This document shows, one piece after another, positions 18,253-26,633 of a stretch of 64,000 nucleotides of DNA. The stretch lies in assembly GCA_964595625.1 (NCBI GenBank), contig CAZQQU010000005.1, forward strand, positions 1 through 64,000, in the 5' to 3' direction. The notes under the pieces are model-generated. The model had not been told where the DNA came from, did not search any database, and saw nothing but the letters and a program-made list of their open reading frames with translations. The translations under genes and the position numbers were made by a program. This stretch comes from CAZQQU01 sp964595625. Its GTDB lineage: Bacteria; Bacteroidota; Bacteroidia; Flavobacteriales; Flavobacteriaceae. Within the stretch, counting starts at the first letter, position 1; each line of letters begins with the position of its first letter.

Positions 18253-18768
18253 TCAATTATTAATTTTTAATGAATCTGTTACGTTTTTTATATCGAGTAT
18301 TAATGTGTTCTGTTCGTTCAGGCGTTTTTGAATCTTGGATATTGAATCGTTTATTTCAGTTTTTAAATTATGTAATTTTTCTGTGGATTGTTTTTGGTTG
18401 TTTGATTCCGAAATATTTGTAAAAATAAAAGTCAAAATAGCACCAGTTATGAGAAATAAAAAATTAATTAAATATTCCCATTCGAGGCGTTTTTTAGTCA
18501 GTCGTTTTATCTGTGTGTCTAAAAATTTTTCTTCTCGAATGTTTGTTAGATATTTTTCAATTCCACCATCTTGGATAACAAAAACACCTTTTTCATCTAA
18601 TTCAAAAAGACCAGATTGTTTTTGTCTAATTAGGTTTAAGGATTTACAAATTCTAAATGCCTTTTCGGTATTATCGTCTGTTTGTTTTGAGAAAAATATT
18701 TGTCCATCATCAAAAGCCATTTGTAACAACAAGTCAATTTTTTCTATTATGTCTTTTTTGATTTCCAT
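18253..18768 (-). CDS. Cassette-borne protein: possible winged-helix domain, one membrane helix, coiled coil
   Basis: Not recognised as a named family. The 171-residue product has an N-terminal segment of about 75 residues with a helix-helix-turn-strand pattern (ICKSLNLIRQ, GLFELDEKGVFVIQDGG) resembling a winged-helix domain. This is followed by a basic linker, one membrane helix at about 99-118 (YLINFLFLITGAILTFIFTN) and a C-terminal amphipathic coiled coil at about 122-168. Codon use is more AT-rich than its neighbours. Good promoter 18833-18840 lies 64 bases upstream. A membrane-tethered regulator or defence-type accessory protein is possible, but function is unknown. Confidence 0.7.
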   Translation of the reverse strand: MEIKKDIIEKIDLLLQMAFDDGQIFFSKQTDDNTEKAFRICKSLNLIRQKQSGLFELDEKGVFVIQDGGIEKYLTNIREEKFLDTQIKRLTKKRLEWEYLINFLFLITGAILTFIFTNISESNNQKQSTEKLHNLKTEINDSISKIQKRLNEQNTLILDIKNVTDSLKINN

Positions 18769-18786
18769 GTTGTTGAGTTTTCAAAT

Positions 18787-18797
18787 GTGTGGTAACA
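18787..18797 (-). repeat. Right arm of the 11-bp inverted repeat around the cassette gene
   Basis: GTGTGGTAACA on the + strand, 18 bases upstream of the cassette gene start codon; it lies inside the predicted 5' leader. Partner of 18232-18242. Confidence 0.7.
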
Positions 18798-18832
18798 TTG
18801 GTTGGGTTTCGAACGACCTCCTCGGACTGAAT

Positions 18833-18840
18833 CAAAGGTA
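18833..18840 (-). promoter_or_regulatory. Strong Bacteroidota promoter upstream of the cassette
   Basis: The reverse strand has -33 TTG (18858-18860), a 17-base spacer and -7 TACCTTTG (18833-18840), an excellent fit. Transcription would enter the cassette gene after a leader of about 60 bases and could continue to DUF6427, DUF4254 and GT9. The promoter lies outside the inverted repeats, so it is probably the original promoter of the host operon. Confidence 0.65.
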
Positions 18841-18968
18841 CAAAAATTTTCTCCCACCAAAATCAGTCTACATTACACCACGAAAAAAATTAATTATTCA
18901 TTCTGATGTAATCAACCAACCCACTGTAAATAGGCAAATTGCGCTTTCACGAAATATGCAGCCCCCCT

Positions 18969-18994
18969 AATAAACCACGGTACAGCGGTTTATT
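18969..18994 (+). terminator. Orphan intrinsic-terminator-like hairpin
   Basis: AATAAACC (18969-18976) pairs perfectly with GGTTTATT (18987-18994) around a 10-base loop and runs into a T tract (18993-18998). The orientation suits a + strand transcript, but no + gene precedes it; DUF6341 starts downstream at 19058. It may be a relic of a lost gene or insulate DUF6341. Confidence 0.45.
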
Positions 18995-19029
18995 TTTTAT
19001 AAATGAGTTTGATTACCCAATAAAAATTC

Positions 19030-19037
19030 TAATTTTG
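19030..19037 (+). promoter_or_regulatory. Promoter of the DUF6341 gene
   Basis: -7 TAATTTTG at 19030-19037 with -33 TTG at 19009-19011 and an 18-base spacer; the ATG at 19058 is 20 bases downstream. Confidence 0.6.
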
Positions 19038-19057
19038 TAACAGAAAAATTTATAACT

Positions 19058-19294
19058 ATGACTTGGAGAGGTTTTTTTGAAGGAATAGCCAACATATTCG
19101 AAAATGTATTGTTTATTCCATTAGACGCTTTAAGAGAATTAGAATTAAGCAGTTGGTGGGGTGCTAACGCCTTAAACTGGATCTTTGTTTTGATTGGTTT
19201 TGTCGCTTTCGTTTACTGGATGAAACAAATCAAGAAATACAATCAAGAAGGTACCGAAGACCGTTCAATCACTTCCCATTCGTTTTTAGACTAA
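19058..19294 (+). CDS. DUF6341-like small membrane protein
   Basis: A 78-residue protein with an amphipathic N-terminus (WRGFFEGIANIFENVLFIPLD), one clear membrane helix at about 45-60 (LNWIFVLIGFVAFVYW) and a polar tail ending SITSHSFLD. It resembles the DUF6341 proteins of Flavobacteriaceae. No function is known. It has its own promoter and converges with purD, with which it shares a long hairpin at the 3' ends. Confidence 0.7.
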   Translation: MTWRGFFEGIANIFENVLFIPLDALRELELSSWWGANALNWIFVLIGFVAFVYWMKQIKKYNQEGTEDRSITSHSFLD

Positions 19295-19299
19295 TCAGC

Positions 19300-19331
19300 T
19301 ATCGGATTTGATTTACAAATCAAATCCGATA
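19300..19331. terminator. 14-bp perfect hairpin between DUF6341 and purD, overlapping the purD stop
   Basis: TATCGGATTTGATT (19300-19313) and AATCAAATCCGATA (19318-19331) pair perfectly around loop TACA. The right arm encodes the last residues of PurD and its stop codon is in the loop region. No strong T tract follows on either strand, so termination of both convergent genes is likely but not certain. Confidence 0.6.
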
Positions 19332-20584
19332 TCCGAACGATAATACATCTTATCAAAATGTACTTGTTGTATATTTTGGTAAGATTTTTTTATGGCCTCA
19401 CGCCAGTCTTCGTCCAAGGCTGTAAATGCTAACACCCTCCCTCCTTGGGTAATAACCTGTTCTTCTTTACGTGTTGTACCTGCGTGAAAAACCAGCGCAT
19501 CGGTAACGGCATCCAATCCCCGGATGACTTTCCCTTTTTCATATGCTTCGGGATACCCTCCGGATACCACCATAACAGTAGTAGCCGCTCGGGGATCAAT
19601 TTCAAGCGAAAGAGTATCTAATTTTTGTTCGGCGGTAGCTTTTAATAGCGTGACCATATCAGTATTAATGCGAGGCAACACTACTTCGGTTTCCGGATCG
19701 CCCATACGCACATTGTACTCAATAACATAGGGCTCGTCGCCTACTTTTATTAAGCCAATAAACAAGAAACCTTTGTAATTCATTTTTCGTTGTTGAATAC
19801 CTTGAATAGTTGGAATCACAATTTTTTCTTCAATTTTTTTCATGAACGTGCAATCGGCAAAAGGTACCGGAGAGATTGCCCCCATACCGCCTGTATTGAG
19901 TCCCGTATCCCCTTCCCCGATTCGTTTGTAATCTTTCGCCGTCGGAAGTATTTTATAGTTTTTACCATCGGTTAATACAAAAACACTGAGTTCTATTCCA
20001 CTCAAAAACTGCTCGATAACCACTCTATTTCCGGCTTGACCAAATTTTTGCTCCACCAGCATTTGCTTTAATTCGGCTTGGGCAGCTTCCGCTTGATCGA
20101 GTATTACGACCCCTTTACCGGCTGCTAATCCATCGGCTTTTAAGACATACGGAGGCGGGGTATTTTGGATGTATTCTAAGCCATCGGCCAGAGTATCTGG
20201 TGTAAAACTTCGGTAACTAGCCGTTGGGATTTGAAATTCCTGCATAAACTCTTTTGCAAACTCTTTACTCCCTTCCAATCGAGCTCCGGCTTTATCAGGT
20301 CCTACAATCAGTACATTTTGAAGGTATGCATCGGTGGCAAAAAAATCGACTATTCCGTTTACCAAAGGATCTTCCGGACCGACCACCACTAGAGATATGT
20401 GGTTATTGAGTACCACATTTTTAATTTGTTCAAAATCGTTGACCGCTACCGGAACATTTTCAGCAATAGCTGCGGTACCGGCATTGCCAGGAGCTACAAA
20501 AAGTCGTTTACAATGGGGACTTTGTGCAAGTTTATAAGCAAAGGCGTGTTCTCTTCCACCCGAACCGAGTACTAATACATTCAT
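19313..20584 (-). CDS. purD: Phosphoribosylamine-glycine ligase (GAR synthetase)
   Basis: ATP-grasp enzyme joining glycine to 5-phosphoribosylamine in purine synthesis. The 423-residue protein has the N-terminal MNVLVLGSGGREHAFAYKL motif, VVGPEDPLVNGIVD, ATP-grasp elements YVLKADGLAAGKGVVI and the metal-binding signature NVRMGDPETEVVLPR. Single gene with a -7 element at 20616. The C-terminal codons lie in the shared hairpin with DUF6341. Confidence 0.98.
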   Translation of the reverse strand: MNVLVLGSGGREHAFAYKLAQSPHCKRLFVAPGNAGTAAIAENVPVAVNDFEQIKNVVLNNHISLVVVGPEDPLVNGIVDFFATDAYLQNVLIVGPDKAGARLEGSKEFAKEFMQEFQIPTASYRSFTPDTLADGLEYIQNTPPPYVLKADGLAAGKGVVILDQAEAAQAELKQMLVEQKFGQAGNRVVIEQFLSGIELSVFVLTDGKNYKILPTAKDYKRIGEGDTGLNTGGMGAISPVPFADCTFMKKIEEKIVIPTIQGIQQRKMNYKGFLFIGLIKVGDEPYVIEYNVRMGDPETEVVLPRINTDMVTLLKATAEQKLDTLSLEIDPRAATTVMVVSGGYPEAYEKGKVIRGLDAVTDALVFHAGTTRKEEQVITQGGRVLAFTALDEDWREAIKKSYQNIQQVHFDKMYYRSDIGFDL

Positions 20585-20615
20585 TTCAATATTTTTTCTT
20601 AAGGTTTTAGCACTT

Positions 20616-20623
20616 CAAAAATA
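20616..20623 (-). promoter_or_regulatory. -7 element for purD
   Basis: The reverse strand reads TATTTTTG, 31 bases before the purD ATG. No good -33 TTG is seen. It lies back to back with the CapK-like gene promoter. Confidence 0.45.
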
Positions 20624-20644
20624 ATTGTTTGTAATTTGGCATAC

Positions 20645-20653
20645 TAATTTTTG
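20645..20653 (+). promoter_or_regulatory. Probable promoter of the first CapK-like gene
   Basis: -33 TTG at 20625-20627, 17-base spacer, then TAATTTTTG, one base longer than the TAnnTTTG consensus. ATG 20678 follows 24 bases on, so the TTG-initiated extension at 20651 is unlikely. Confidence 0.4.
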
Positions 20654-20677
20654 AACAACCATTTTAAGAAATTTATA

Positions 20678-21991
20678 ATGTATCCGGTAGTACTAAAGAA
20701 AATCCTATTGCCCATTGGTTCCTTTTTCTTTAGTGGTCATTTTTCCAAGTATTTAAAAGAGTGGGAAAAATACGACCGGATGTCGGCCGAAGCATTGGAA
20801 CAGCTTCAACAACAACGATTGACAAAAATACTGGACTACACTCGTAAAAAAGTTCCTTATTACCAAGACTTGAACCTTCCGGAATCGACGTCATTACAAG
20901 ATTTTCCGGTACTTACCAAAGATATTTTAAGAAGTCAGTCCGACCGATTGATTGCACAAGGATACTCGATTTCCAAATTAGAAAAAAACCATAGTAGCGG
21001 CAGTAGCGGAATCCAATCTGTAACCTATATGACGCCCCAACACAAAGCCTATGTGCGAGCTTTGCAAACCCATTGGTGGCAATGGGGTGGATTTCGACCC
21101 GGAGAAAGAACCCTTCAAACGGGTATATCTCCGCAACGAACATTTATCAAAAAAGTCAAAGATCTTTTTTTTAGGGTTAGTTATCTCAATGCATTTCAAC
21201 TTCAGGAACAGAACACCTTGTATTATTTAAAAAAAATCAAACACTCCCAACCCAAGCATTTGATTGGCTATCCTTCGGCCTTGAATGAAATTGCCCTAAC
21301 GGCTCTCAAGCACAATCAGATCACCTCTTTTACGAGTTTAATCTCCTTAGGAGATAAACTCTTTGATCACTACCGCGATCATTTTAACCTTGCTTTTAAC
21401 AATCCGACCCTCATTAACACCTATGGTTGTGCCGAGGGACTAATGATAGGAAGCACCTACGATTTACCCTACTATTATTTGATGTCCCCTCATGTGTTTA
21501 TTGAAATTGTGGACGATCATCACCAGCCAGTAGCGGATGGTCAGCGCGGCCATATTTTGGTAACCTGTTTGACCAATTATGCCATGCCGTTGATTCGGTA
21601 TCGATTAGGAGATTTAGGAATCTTACTTCCCAAAGATAAATACCCCGAAAACCGAAAGTTAAACTATCCATTACTACAAGAAATCACCGGGCGCGAAACC
21701 GATGTAATTCATGCGCCCAACGGCAACTCTTTAATAGTACATAGCTTTACCGGAATACTGGAATATTATCAAGAAATCAAACAATACAAAGTTGTACAAA
21801 CCCAGCCTGATGAGTTGGTGATTGAATATATCACAGCAAATGGAGAACATTTGGAAGAAAATGTTAAACTAGAAATTTTACAAAGATTGACGACACTCAC
21901 GGCGGGTTCTATGCAAATTTCGTTTAAACTGGTAAAAGAAATTTTACCTTCCCCTTCAGGGAAACCTCAGATTATTGAGATAAAATTATAA
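20678..21991 (+). CDS. CapK/PaaK-like adenylate-forming protein of polysaccharide synthesis
   Basis: Member of the phenylacetate-CoA ligase-like superfamily (437 residues). The P-loop region SSGSSGIQS lacks the Pro and Lys usual after the last Gly, so adenylation may be weak or altered. NTYGCAEG and MPLIRYRLGDLGIL match the A5 and A7/A8 motifs. Relatives called CapK occur in capsule clusters and may activate acyl or amino groups that decorate the glycan. It is the only + strand gene at this end of the locus. Its TAA abuts the TAA of the opposing GT2 gene. Confidence 0.75.
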   Translation: MYPVVLKKILLPIGSFFFSGHFSKYLKEWEKYDRMSAEALEQLQQQRLTKILDYTRKKVPYYQDLNLPESTSLQDFPVLTKDILRSQSDRLIAQGYSISKLEKNHSSGSSGIQSVTYMTPQHKAYVRALQTHWWQWGGFRPGERTLQTGISPQRTFIKKVKDLFFRVSYLNAFQLQEQNTLYYLKKIKHSQPKHLIGYPSALNEIALTALKHNQITSFTSLISLGDKLFDHYRDHFNLAFNNPTLINTYGCAEGLMIGSTYDLPYYYLMSPHVFIEIVDDHHQPVADGQRGHILVTCLTNYAMPLIRYRLGDLGILLPKDKYPENRKLNYPLLQEITGRETDVIHAPNGNSLIVHSFTGILEYYQEIKQYKVVQTQPDELVIEYITANGEHLEENVKLEILQRLTTLTAGSMQISFKLVKEILPSPSGKPQIIEIKL

Positions 21992-22741
21992 CCGGTACTT
22001 TTTCACACCATGGATAGCCCAATGAATCATATAATATAAAGAGTCTATAAAAGATAAATTTTCCACTTTCCTATAGAAATACCACTGGTGTTTAATCAAA
22101 TCCTTTTTTTTCCGAGATAAAGAATTTTCTCGAATTCGGTAAATAGCCTTCGGTTCCTTAATTCCATAAGCAAAAGGAATTTTTTTTAAATATTTTAACC
22201 ACAATCCCATATCTTGACGCTTACGGACTTCAGGCATTTTTAGTTTTCCCAATACCTCGATATCTATAAACGCAGTTAAACAACTAATAGAGTTTGTTTT
22301 AAGAATATCGGTATAAGAAACTTGGTTAGGAACAATAAAGTCTTTAAAAGAGATGCTTAAATCTTCATTTTTTCTTTGGTAAGAAGAAAAAACAAAAGGA
22401 ATATGAGTTTTAGTAATGGTGCAAACACTTTTTTCTATAAAATCTTCAAACCATAAATCGTCAGAGTCTATAAACGTTAAATATTTCCCTTGGGCATTAG
22501 ATATACCTATATTTCGAGCAACCGCGGGTCCCGCATTTTCCTGAAGATAAAAGGTTTTAATACGTTGGTCTCGAAGAGCTAGTTCTTTCATTAAGTCTCG
22601 GGAGTTATCCTGAGAGCAATCGTCAATCAGTAGCCACTCCCAATTGGAATAGGTCTGTTTTTTAATAGATTCAAATGTTTCTTTGAGATAGGACTCTGAA
22701 TTGTAAACAGGTGTGACTATTGAAACTAATTCGTTCATCAA
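21986..22741 (-). CDS. Glycosyltransferase family 2
   Basis: Cytosolic GT-A enzyme of 251 residues adding a sugar to the lipid-linked intermediate. The N-terminal VSIVTPVYNSESYLKETFES motif, LIDDCSQDNS and the metal-binding FIDSDD (DxD) are clear; donor and acceptor are unknown. Its stop codon and that of the convergent CapK-like gene form the palindrome TTATAA. Overlaps the WcaJ-like gene by 4 bases, last gene of the wecG-ugd-uxs unit. Confidence 0.9.
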   Translation of the reverse strand: MMNELVSIVTPVYNSESYLKETFESIKKQTYSNWEWLLIDDCSQDNSRDLMKELALRDQRIKTFYLQENAGPAVARNIGISNAQGKYLTFIDSDDLWFEDFIEKSVCTITKTHIPFVFSSYQRKNEDLSISFKDFIVPNQVSYTDILKTNSISCLTAFIDIEVLGKLKMPEVRKRQDMGLWLKYLKKIPFAYGIKEPKAIYRIRENSLSRKKKDLIKHQWYFYRKVENLSFIDSLYYMIHWAIHGVKKYRL

Positions 22742-24093
22742 TACGCTTTTTCTTCTCCACGAATGGCATTCAAAACCGTTTGAATACAGATTTTAATGTC
22801 CAGTAAAATCGACCAATTCTCTAAGTAAAAAATATCGAGTCGGACCCGGTTGATAATATCTTCTTCGGTTTCAACTTCACCCCGATAGCCACTGATTTGT
22901 GCTAATCCGGTAATACCGGGTTTTACAAAATGGCGCACCATAAACTTATCAATTTTTTCGGCATACATATGCGTATGACTCACCATATGTGGACGAGGTC
23001 CCACGACCGACATATCCCCTTTGAGTACATTAAAGAACTGAGGCAACTCGTCAATACTGGTTTTACGTAAAAATTTTCCCACCCGGGTTACCCGTTCGTC
23101 TCCTTTGGTTACCTGATATAAGTCGGCTACGGGATTGGGTCGCATAGAACGAAACTTATAACACAAAAACTCTTTGTAATCCAATCCGTTACGCATTTGT
23201 TTAAAGAAAGTAGGACCTTTGGAGTCCAGCCGAATCACTATAGCCATAATGGGCGTGAGCCAAGAAAGAATTCCTATAAGCACAAACAAGGACAAAACTA
23301 TATCAAAGGCTCTTTTGACAAATTGATTAAAAGGTTCGTCGATGGGAATTTTTCGCAAAGACAAAATAGGAATCACTCCGTAATAATCAAACTCCAGTTT
23401 TTTACTGTAAATTTCTTTATTATCGGGTAAAAACTTTAAAACCTTCAGGTTGTTATCGGCAAAATCAATCAGTTTAGCAATTTGCTCATTGTTGAGTTCT
23501 GCAGTGGAAAAATAAATTTCGTCTATATTATTTTTCATCACATACTCGATACAATCTTCCAAATCAATATCCTCATTTCGCAAATCAAACACCTTTTGAA
23601 GACGGTAACCGTATTCGGGATTGTCTTGAAAAAATCTAACTAGGGTTTCGGTTTTTTTGTTTTTCCCTAAAATAACCGTATTCCGTTTATTTCCACTCAA
23701 GTGAAGGCGGTATCTTTTTAGTAAAAAATGGATGGTAAATTTTGCCATACTAATAAGTGTAAAAACAGAAAGTATGTATTTGATAATCAAGTAATTTTCA
23801 CTGACCTGTATGTTTAAAAATCCAAAATAAGCGAAGACAATCAGCGTAAATAAAATGGCTTGTTTAAAAAGTAAAGAAACAATTCTTACCACATGGGTAA
23901 ACCGATATACTTCGTAAAAATTATTCAACAACGACAGGATAATCCAGGCCAAGTAAGAATAGGAAATAAATATGGAGAGCTGGTATTTGTTTTCAAAGAA
24001 AATATAGGCCAACAGACCTATGATCGACAGGTCTATGAAATAGGTAATGGGGCGGAGTAACCCGGAATATCTCCCTCTTCTGTTAAACATCAT
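22738..24093 (-). CDS. Undecaprenyl-phosphate sugar phosphotransferase, WcaJ-like
   Basis: Initiating transferase that loads the first sugar phosphate (for example Glc-1-P) onto undecaprenyl phosphate. The 451-residue protein has about four N-terminal membrane helices, a CoA-binding-like middle domain, a further helix near 265-290 and the C-terminal Bac_transf catalytic domain with MRNGLDYKEFLCYKFRSM, KFLRKTSIDELPQF and SVVGPRPHM. It overlaps its neighbours by 4 bases on each side. Confidence 0.92.
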   Translation of the reverse strand: MMFNRRGRYSGLLRPITYFIDLSIIGLLAYIFFENKYQLSIFISYSYLAWIILSLLNNFYEVYRFTHVVRIVSLLFKQAILFTLIVFAYFGFLNIQVSENYLIIKYILSVFTLISMAKFTIHFLLKRYRLHLSGNKRNTVILGKNKKTETLVRFFQDNPEYGYRLQKVFDLRNEDIDLEDCIEYVMKNNIDEIYFSTAELNNEQIAKLIDFADNNLKVLKFLPDNKEIYSKKLEFDYYGVIPILSLRKIPIDEPFNQFVKRAFDIVLSLFVLIGILSWLTPIMAIVIRLDSKGPTFFKQMRNGLDYKEFLCYKFRSMRPNPVADLYQVTKGDERVTRVGKFLRKTSIDELPQFFNVLKGDMSVVGPRPHMVSHTHMYAEKIDKFMVRHFVKPGITGLAQISGYRGEVETEEDIINRVRLDIFYLENWSILLDIKICIQTVLNAIRGEEKAY

Positions 24094-25103
24094 TTACGGT
24101 TGTGACTCGAAAAATCTTTATGTTCTCTTTTTTCTAATTCTTCTAGGGGGAGGCTTTTAAAATAGTCATAGGTTTTTTTCATTCCCTCCTCCCGAGTTAC
24201 TTGGGGTTCCCAATTTAATATTTTTTTTGCGAGTCCGATATCGGGTCGCCTTTGCAAGGGGTCGTCTTGGGGCAGGGGCTTAAAGACTATCTTCTGATGG
24301 GTGTTTGTCAGAGCGATAATCTCTGAGGCAAAGTCTAAAATACTAATTTCATCGGGATTACCAATATTGACCGGATAGGCATAATCACTCATCAATAATC
24401 GATACAGCCCTTCTACCTGATCGTCGATATAACAAAAGGAACGCGTTTGACTACCATCGCCAAAAACAGTAATATCCTCACCGCGCAACGCTTGCCCCAA
24501 AAAAGCGGGTATCACTCGTCCGTCGTTAAGACGCATACGGGGTCCGTAAGTATTGAAAATACGAGCGATTCGGGTTTCCAATCCGTGGAATCGATGATAC
24601 GCCATGGTAATGGACTCTTGAAATCTTTTAGCTTCGTCATACACTCCACGGGGACCGATCGAATTTACATTGCCGTAATACGTTTCTTTTTGAGGGTGCT
24701 CCAAAGGATCACCATAGACCTCTGATGTAGAGGCTATTAGTATTCGTGCCTTTTTTTCTTTGGCTAAACCTAATAAATTATGAGTTCCCAACGAGCCTAC
24801 TTTCAGGGTCTGTATAGGAATTTTAAGATAGTCAATGGGACTGGCAGGCGAGGCAAAATGTAAAATATAATCGAGAGTACCCGGAACGTGCACAAACTTA
24901 GTTACATCATGCTGGTAAAATTCAAATTGGGGTAATTTAAATAAGTGCTCAATATTTTTGATATCGCCGGTAATCAAGTTGTCCATACCAATTACTCGGA
25001 AACCTTCGCGAATAAACCGGTCACATAAGTGCGAACCAATAAATCCGGCTGCTCCGGTAATTAACACGGTTTTTTGATGGTTGTTATTTTTTTGTTGAAT
25101 CAT
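24090..25103 (-). CDS. UDP-glucuronate decarboxylase (UDP-xylose synthase)
   Basis: Extended short-chain dehydrogenase of 337 residues converting UDP-glucuronate to UDP-xylose with tightly bound NAD. GAAGFIGSH is at 17-25 and the catalytic Tyr-x3-Lys lies in GVYDEAKRFQE. IARIFNTYGPRM and RSFCYIDDQVEGLYRL are typical of UXS. It is followed by the initiating transferase with a 4-base overlap and preceded by ugd, which supplies its substrate. The pair suggests a xylose-containing glycan. Confidence 0.88.
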   Translation of the reverse strand: MIQQKNNNHQKTVLITGAAGFIGSHLCDRFIREGFRVIGMDNLITGDIKNIEHLFKLPQFEFYQHDVTKFVHVPGTLDYILHFASPASPIDYLKIPIQTLKVGSLGTHNLLGLAKEKKARILIASTSEVYGDPLEHPQKETYYGNVNSIGPRGVYDEAKRFQESITMAYHRFHGLETRIARIFNTYGPRMRLNDGRVIPAFLGQALRGEDITVFGDGSQTRSFCYIDDQVEGLYRLLMSDYAYPVNIGNPDEISILDFASEIIALTNTHQKIVFKPLPQDDPLQRRPDIGLAKKILNWEPQVTREEGMKKTYDYFKSLPLEELEKREHKDFSSHNRK

Positions 25104-25216
25104 GCTGTTAACTGCTGATCATCTCTAGTTTGGGTTGTAACTTCAAGTCAATTTCGTAAATTGGGTAGCCGATTTTCTAATAGCACCCAGAAAACCTGGT
25201 GTTTTCAGGCTCTCTA

Positions 25217-26518
25217 TTAAGACCTTCCGATTGAAAAATAATCAAACCCAGCTTCTTGAACATCCGCTATATCATACACATTCCTTCCATCAAAAATAGC
25301 TGGTTGTTTAAGCAATTGTTTCATTTTAGCAAAATCGGGGGTTCTAAATATACTCCATTCGGTACAAATAACCAGCGCATCTGCATCGGTTATAGCCTCA
25401 TACATAGATGTGGCATAAGTTATTTGGTTGCCTATTTTTCGTTGCACATGGGGCATTGCCTCGGGGTCAAAAGCAGAGATATCAGCTCCTTTTTCAAGTA
25501 AACTTTGGATAATTTCAAGGGAAGGCGCCTCGCGTATATCATCGGTTTCTGGCTTAAAAGACAGTCCCCATACAGCAATTTTTTTACCCAGTATATCTCC
25601 TTGGAAATACTGTTCGATTTTGGGAATTAAAATTGTTTTTTGTTCTTGATTCACCTGCATAACTGCTTCTAGAATCCGAAAGTTATAATCTTCCTCCCGG
25701 CCTGATTTATAGAGAGCCTTGACATCTTTGGGAAAACAAGAGCCCCCATAGCCTATACCCGGGAACAAAAACCGCTTTCCAATTCGGCTATCCGACCCCA
25801 TACCCAGTCGAACTTTATCCACGTCGGCACCCACTCGCTCGCAATAGTTGGCTATCTCGTTCATAAAAGTAATTTTAGTGGCGAGAAATGCATTGGCCGC
25901 ATATTTGGTCAACTCCGCCGAACGTTCGTCCATGACCAATATCGGATTTCCGGAGCGAACAAACGGGTTATACAGTTTTTTCATCCATTCGGTAGCCCGC
26001 TCACTATTGGAGCCAATAATGATACGCTCAGGTTTTAAAAAATCTTCTACCGCAAAACCTTCTCTAAGAAACTCAGGGTTAGAAACAACATCAAATTCAG
26101 AGCGTGCGTTTTTGGCAATTACTGCTCGCACTTGATCTGCCGTTCCCACCGGAACGGTACTTTTATCGACAATGACTTTGTAAGAAGTTATTTTTTTTCC
26201 AATTTCTTCAGCTACCCCCAATACGTAGCTCAAATCGGCAGAGCCGTCTTGATCTTCGGGTGTGGGTAATGCAAGGAAAACAATTTCTCCGTGTTGTAAT
26301 CCTAGGTCTAAAGAAGTCGTAAAACTCAACCGACCCGCCTGTATATTACGTTCAAAAAGCACATCTAATTGAGGTTCGTATATAGGTACCTCCCCTTGTT
26401 GCATGCGCTGCACTTTTTCGGTATCAATATCAACGCAGATTACTTCGTTACCAGTCTCCGCCAGGCAGGTTCCTGTCACCAAACCCACGTATCCGGTGCC
26501 TACTACTGTTATTTTCAT
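25217..26518 (-). CDS. ugd: UDP-glucose 6-dehydrogenase
   Basis: Oxidises UDP-glucose to UDP-glucuronate with 2 NAD. The 433-residue protein has the Rossmann motif GTGYVGLVTG near residue 7, SNPEFLREGFAVEDF, and the catalytic cysteine Cys261 in GYGGSCFPKD. The C-terminal domain contains GLSFKPETDDIREAP. It sits upstream of the UDP-glucuronate decarboxylase gene in the same direction. Confidence 0.96.
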   Translation of the reverse strand: MKITVVGTGYVGLVTGTCLAETGNEVICVDIDTEKVQRMQQGEVPIYEPQLDVLFERNIQAGRLSFTTSLDLGLQHGEIVFLALPTPEDQDGSADLSYVLGVAEEIGKKITSYKVIVDKSTVPVGTADQVRAVIAKNARSEFDVVSNPEFLREGFAVEDFLKPERIIIGSNSERATEWMKKLYNPFVRSGNPILVMDERSAELTKYAANAFLATKITFMNEIANYCERVGADVDKVRLGMGSDSRIGKRFLFPGIGYGGSCFPKDVKALYKSGREEDYNFRILEAVMQVNQEQKTILIPKIEQYFQGDILGKKIAVWGLSFKPETDDIREAPSLEIIQSLLEKGADISAFDPEAMPHVQRKIGNQITYATSMYEAITDADALVICTEWSIFRTPDFAKMKQLLKQPAIFDGRNVYDIADVQEAGFDYFSIGRS

Positions 26519-26633
26519 ATTTTTCTTTACCCGCTCGCGTGGGAAATAAGGATTAATATTGTGATGAAGTTCCGGTTTGGGAAAGTATTTGAATTTCCCT
26601 TCACCGGTGATCTTCTGCTACCAATAGAAAAAT

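Larger units (their letters stand above)
18116..18811. mobile_element. Putative single-gene cassette bracketed by inverted repeats
   Basis: A unit of about 700 bases containing one AT-rich gene, a structured repeat at its 3' side (18120-18229) and an 11-bp perfect inverted repeat flanking the gene (18232-18242 and 18787-18797). The outer ends share GGTTTCG (18126-18132 and 18805-18811) as a direct repeat. No integrase or transposase is present. It sits between promoter 18833-18840 and the DUF6427 start. Mobility is inferred from organisation only; boundaries are approximate. Confidence 0.4.

Noticed and set aside
18335..18970. 211-codon + strand open frame antisense to the cassette gene
   Set aside because: It mirrors the real reverse-strand gene, has no family features, and the reverse gene has a promoter, signal for a membrane helix and coiled coil.
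21986..21991. Convergent stop codons forming TTATAA as a special site
   Set aside because: A simple consequence of tight convergent packing; nothing else marks it.
26601..26610. TCACCGGTGA palindrome between wecG-like gene and ugd
   Set aside because: A single 10-bp palindrome with no second copy or promoter context.
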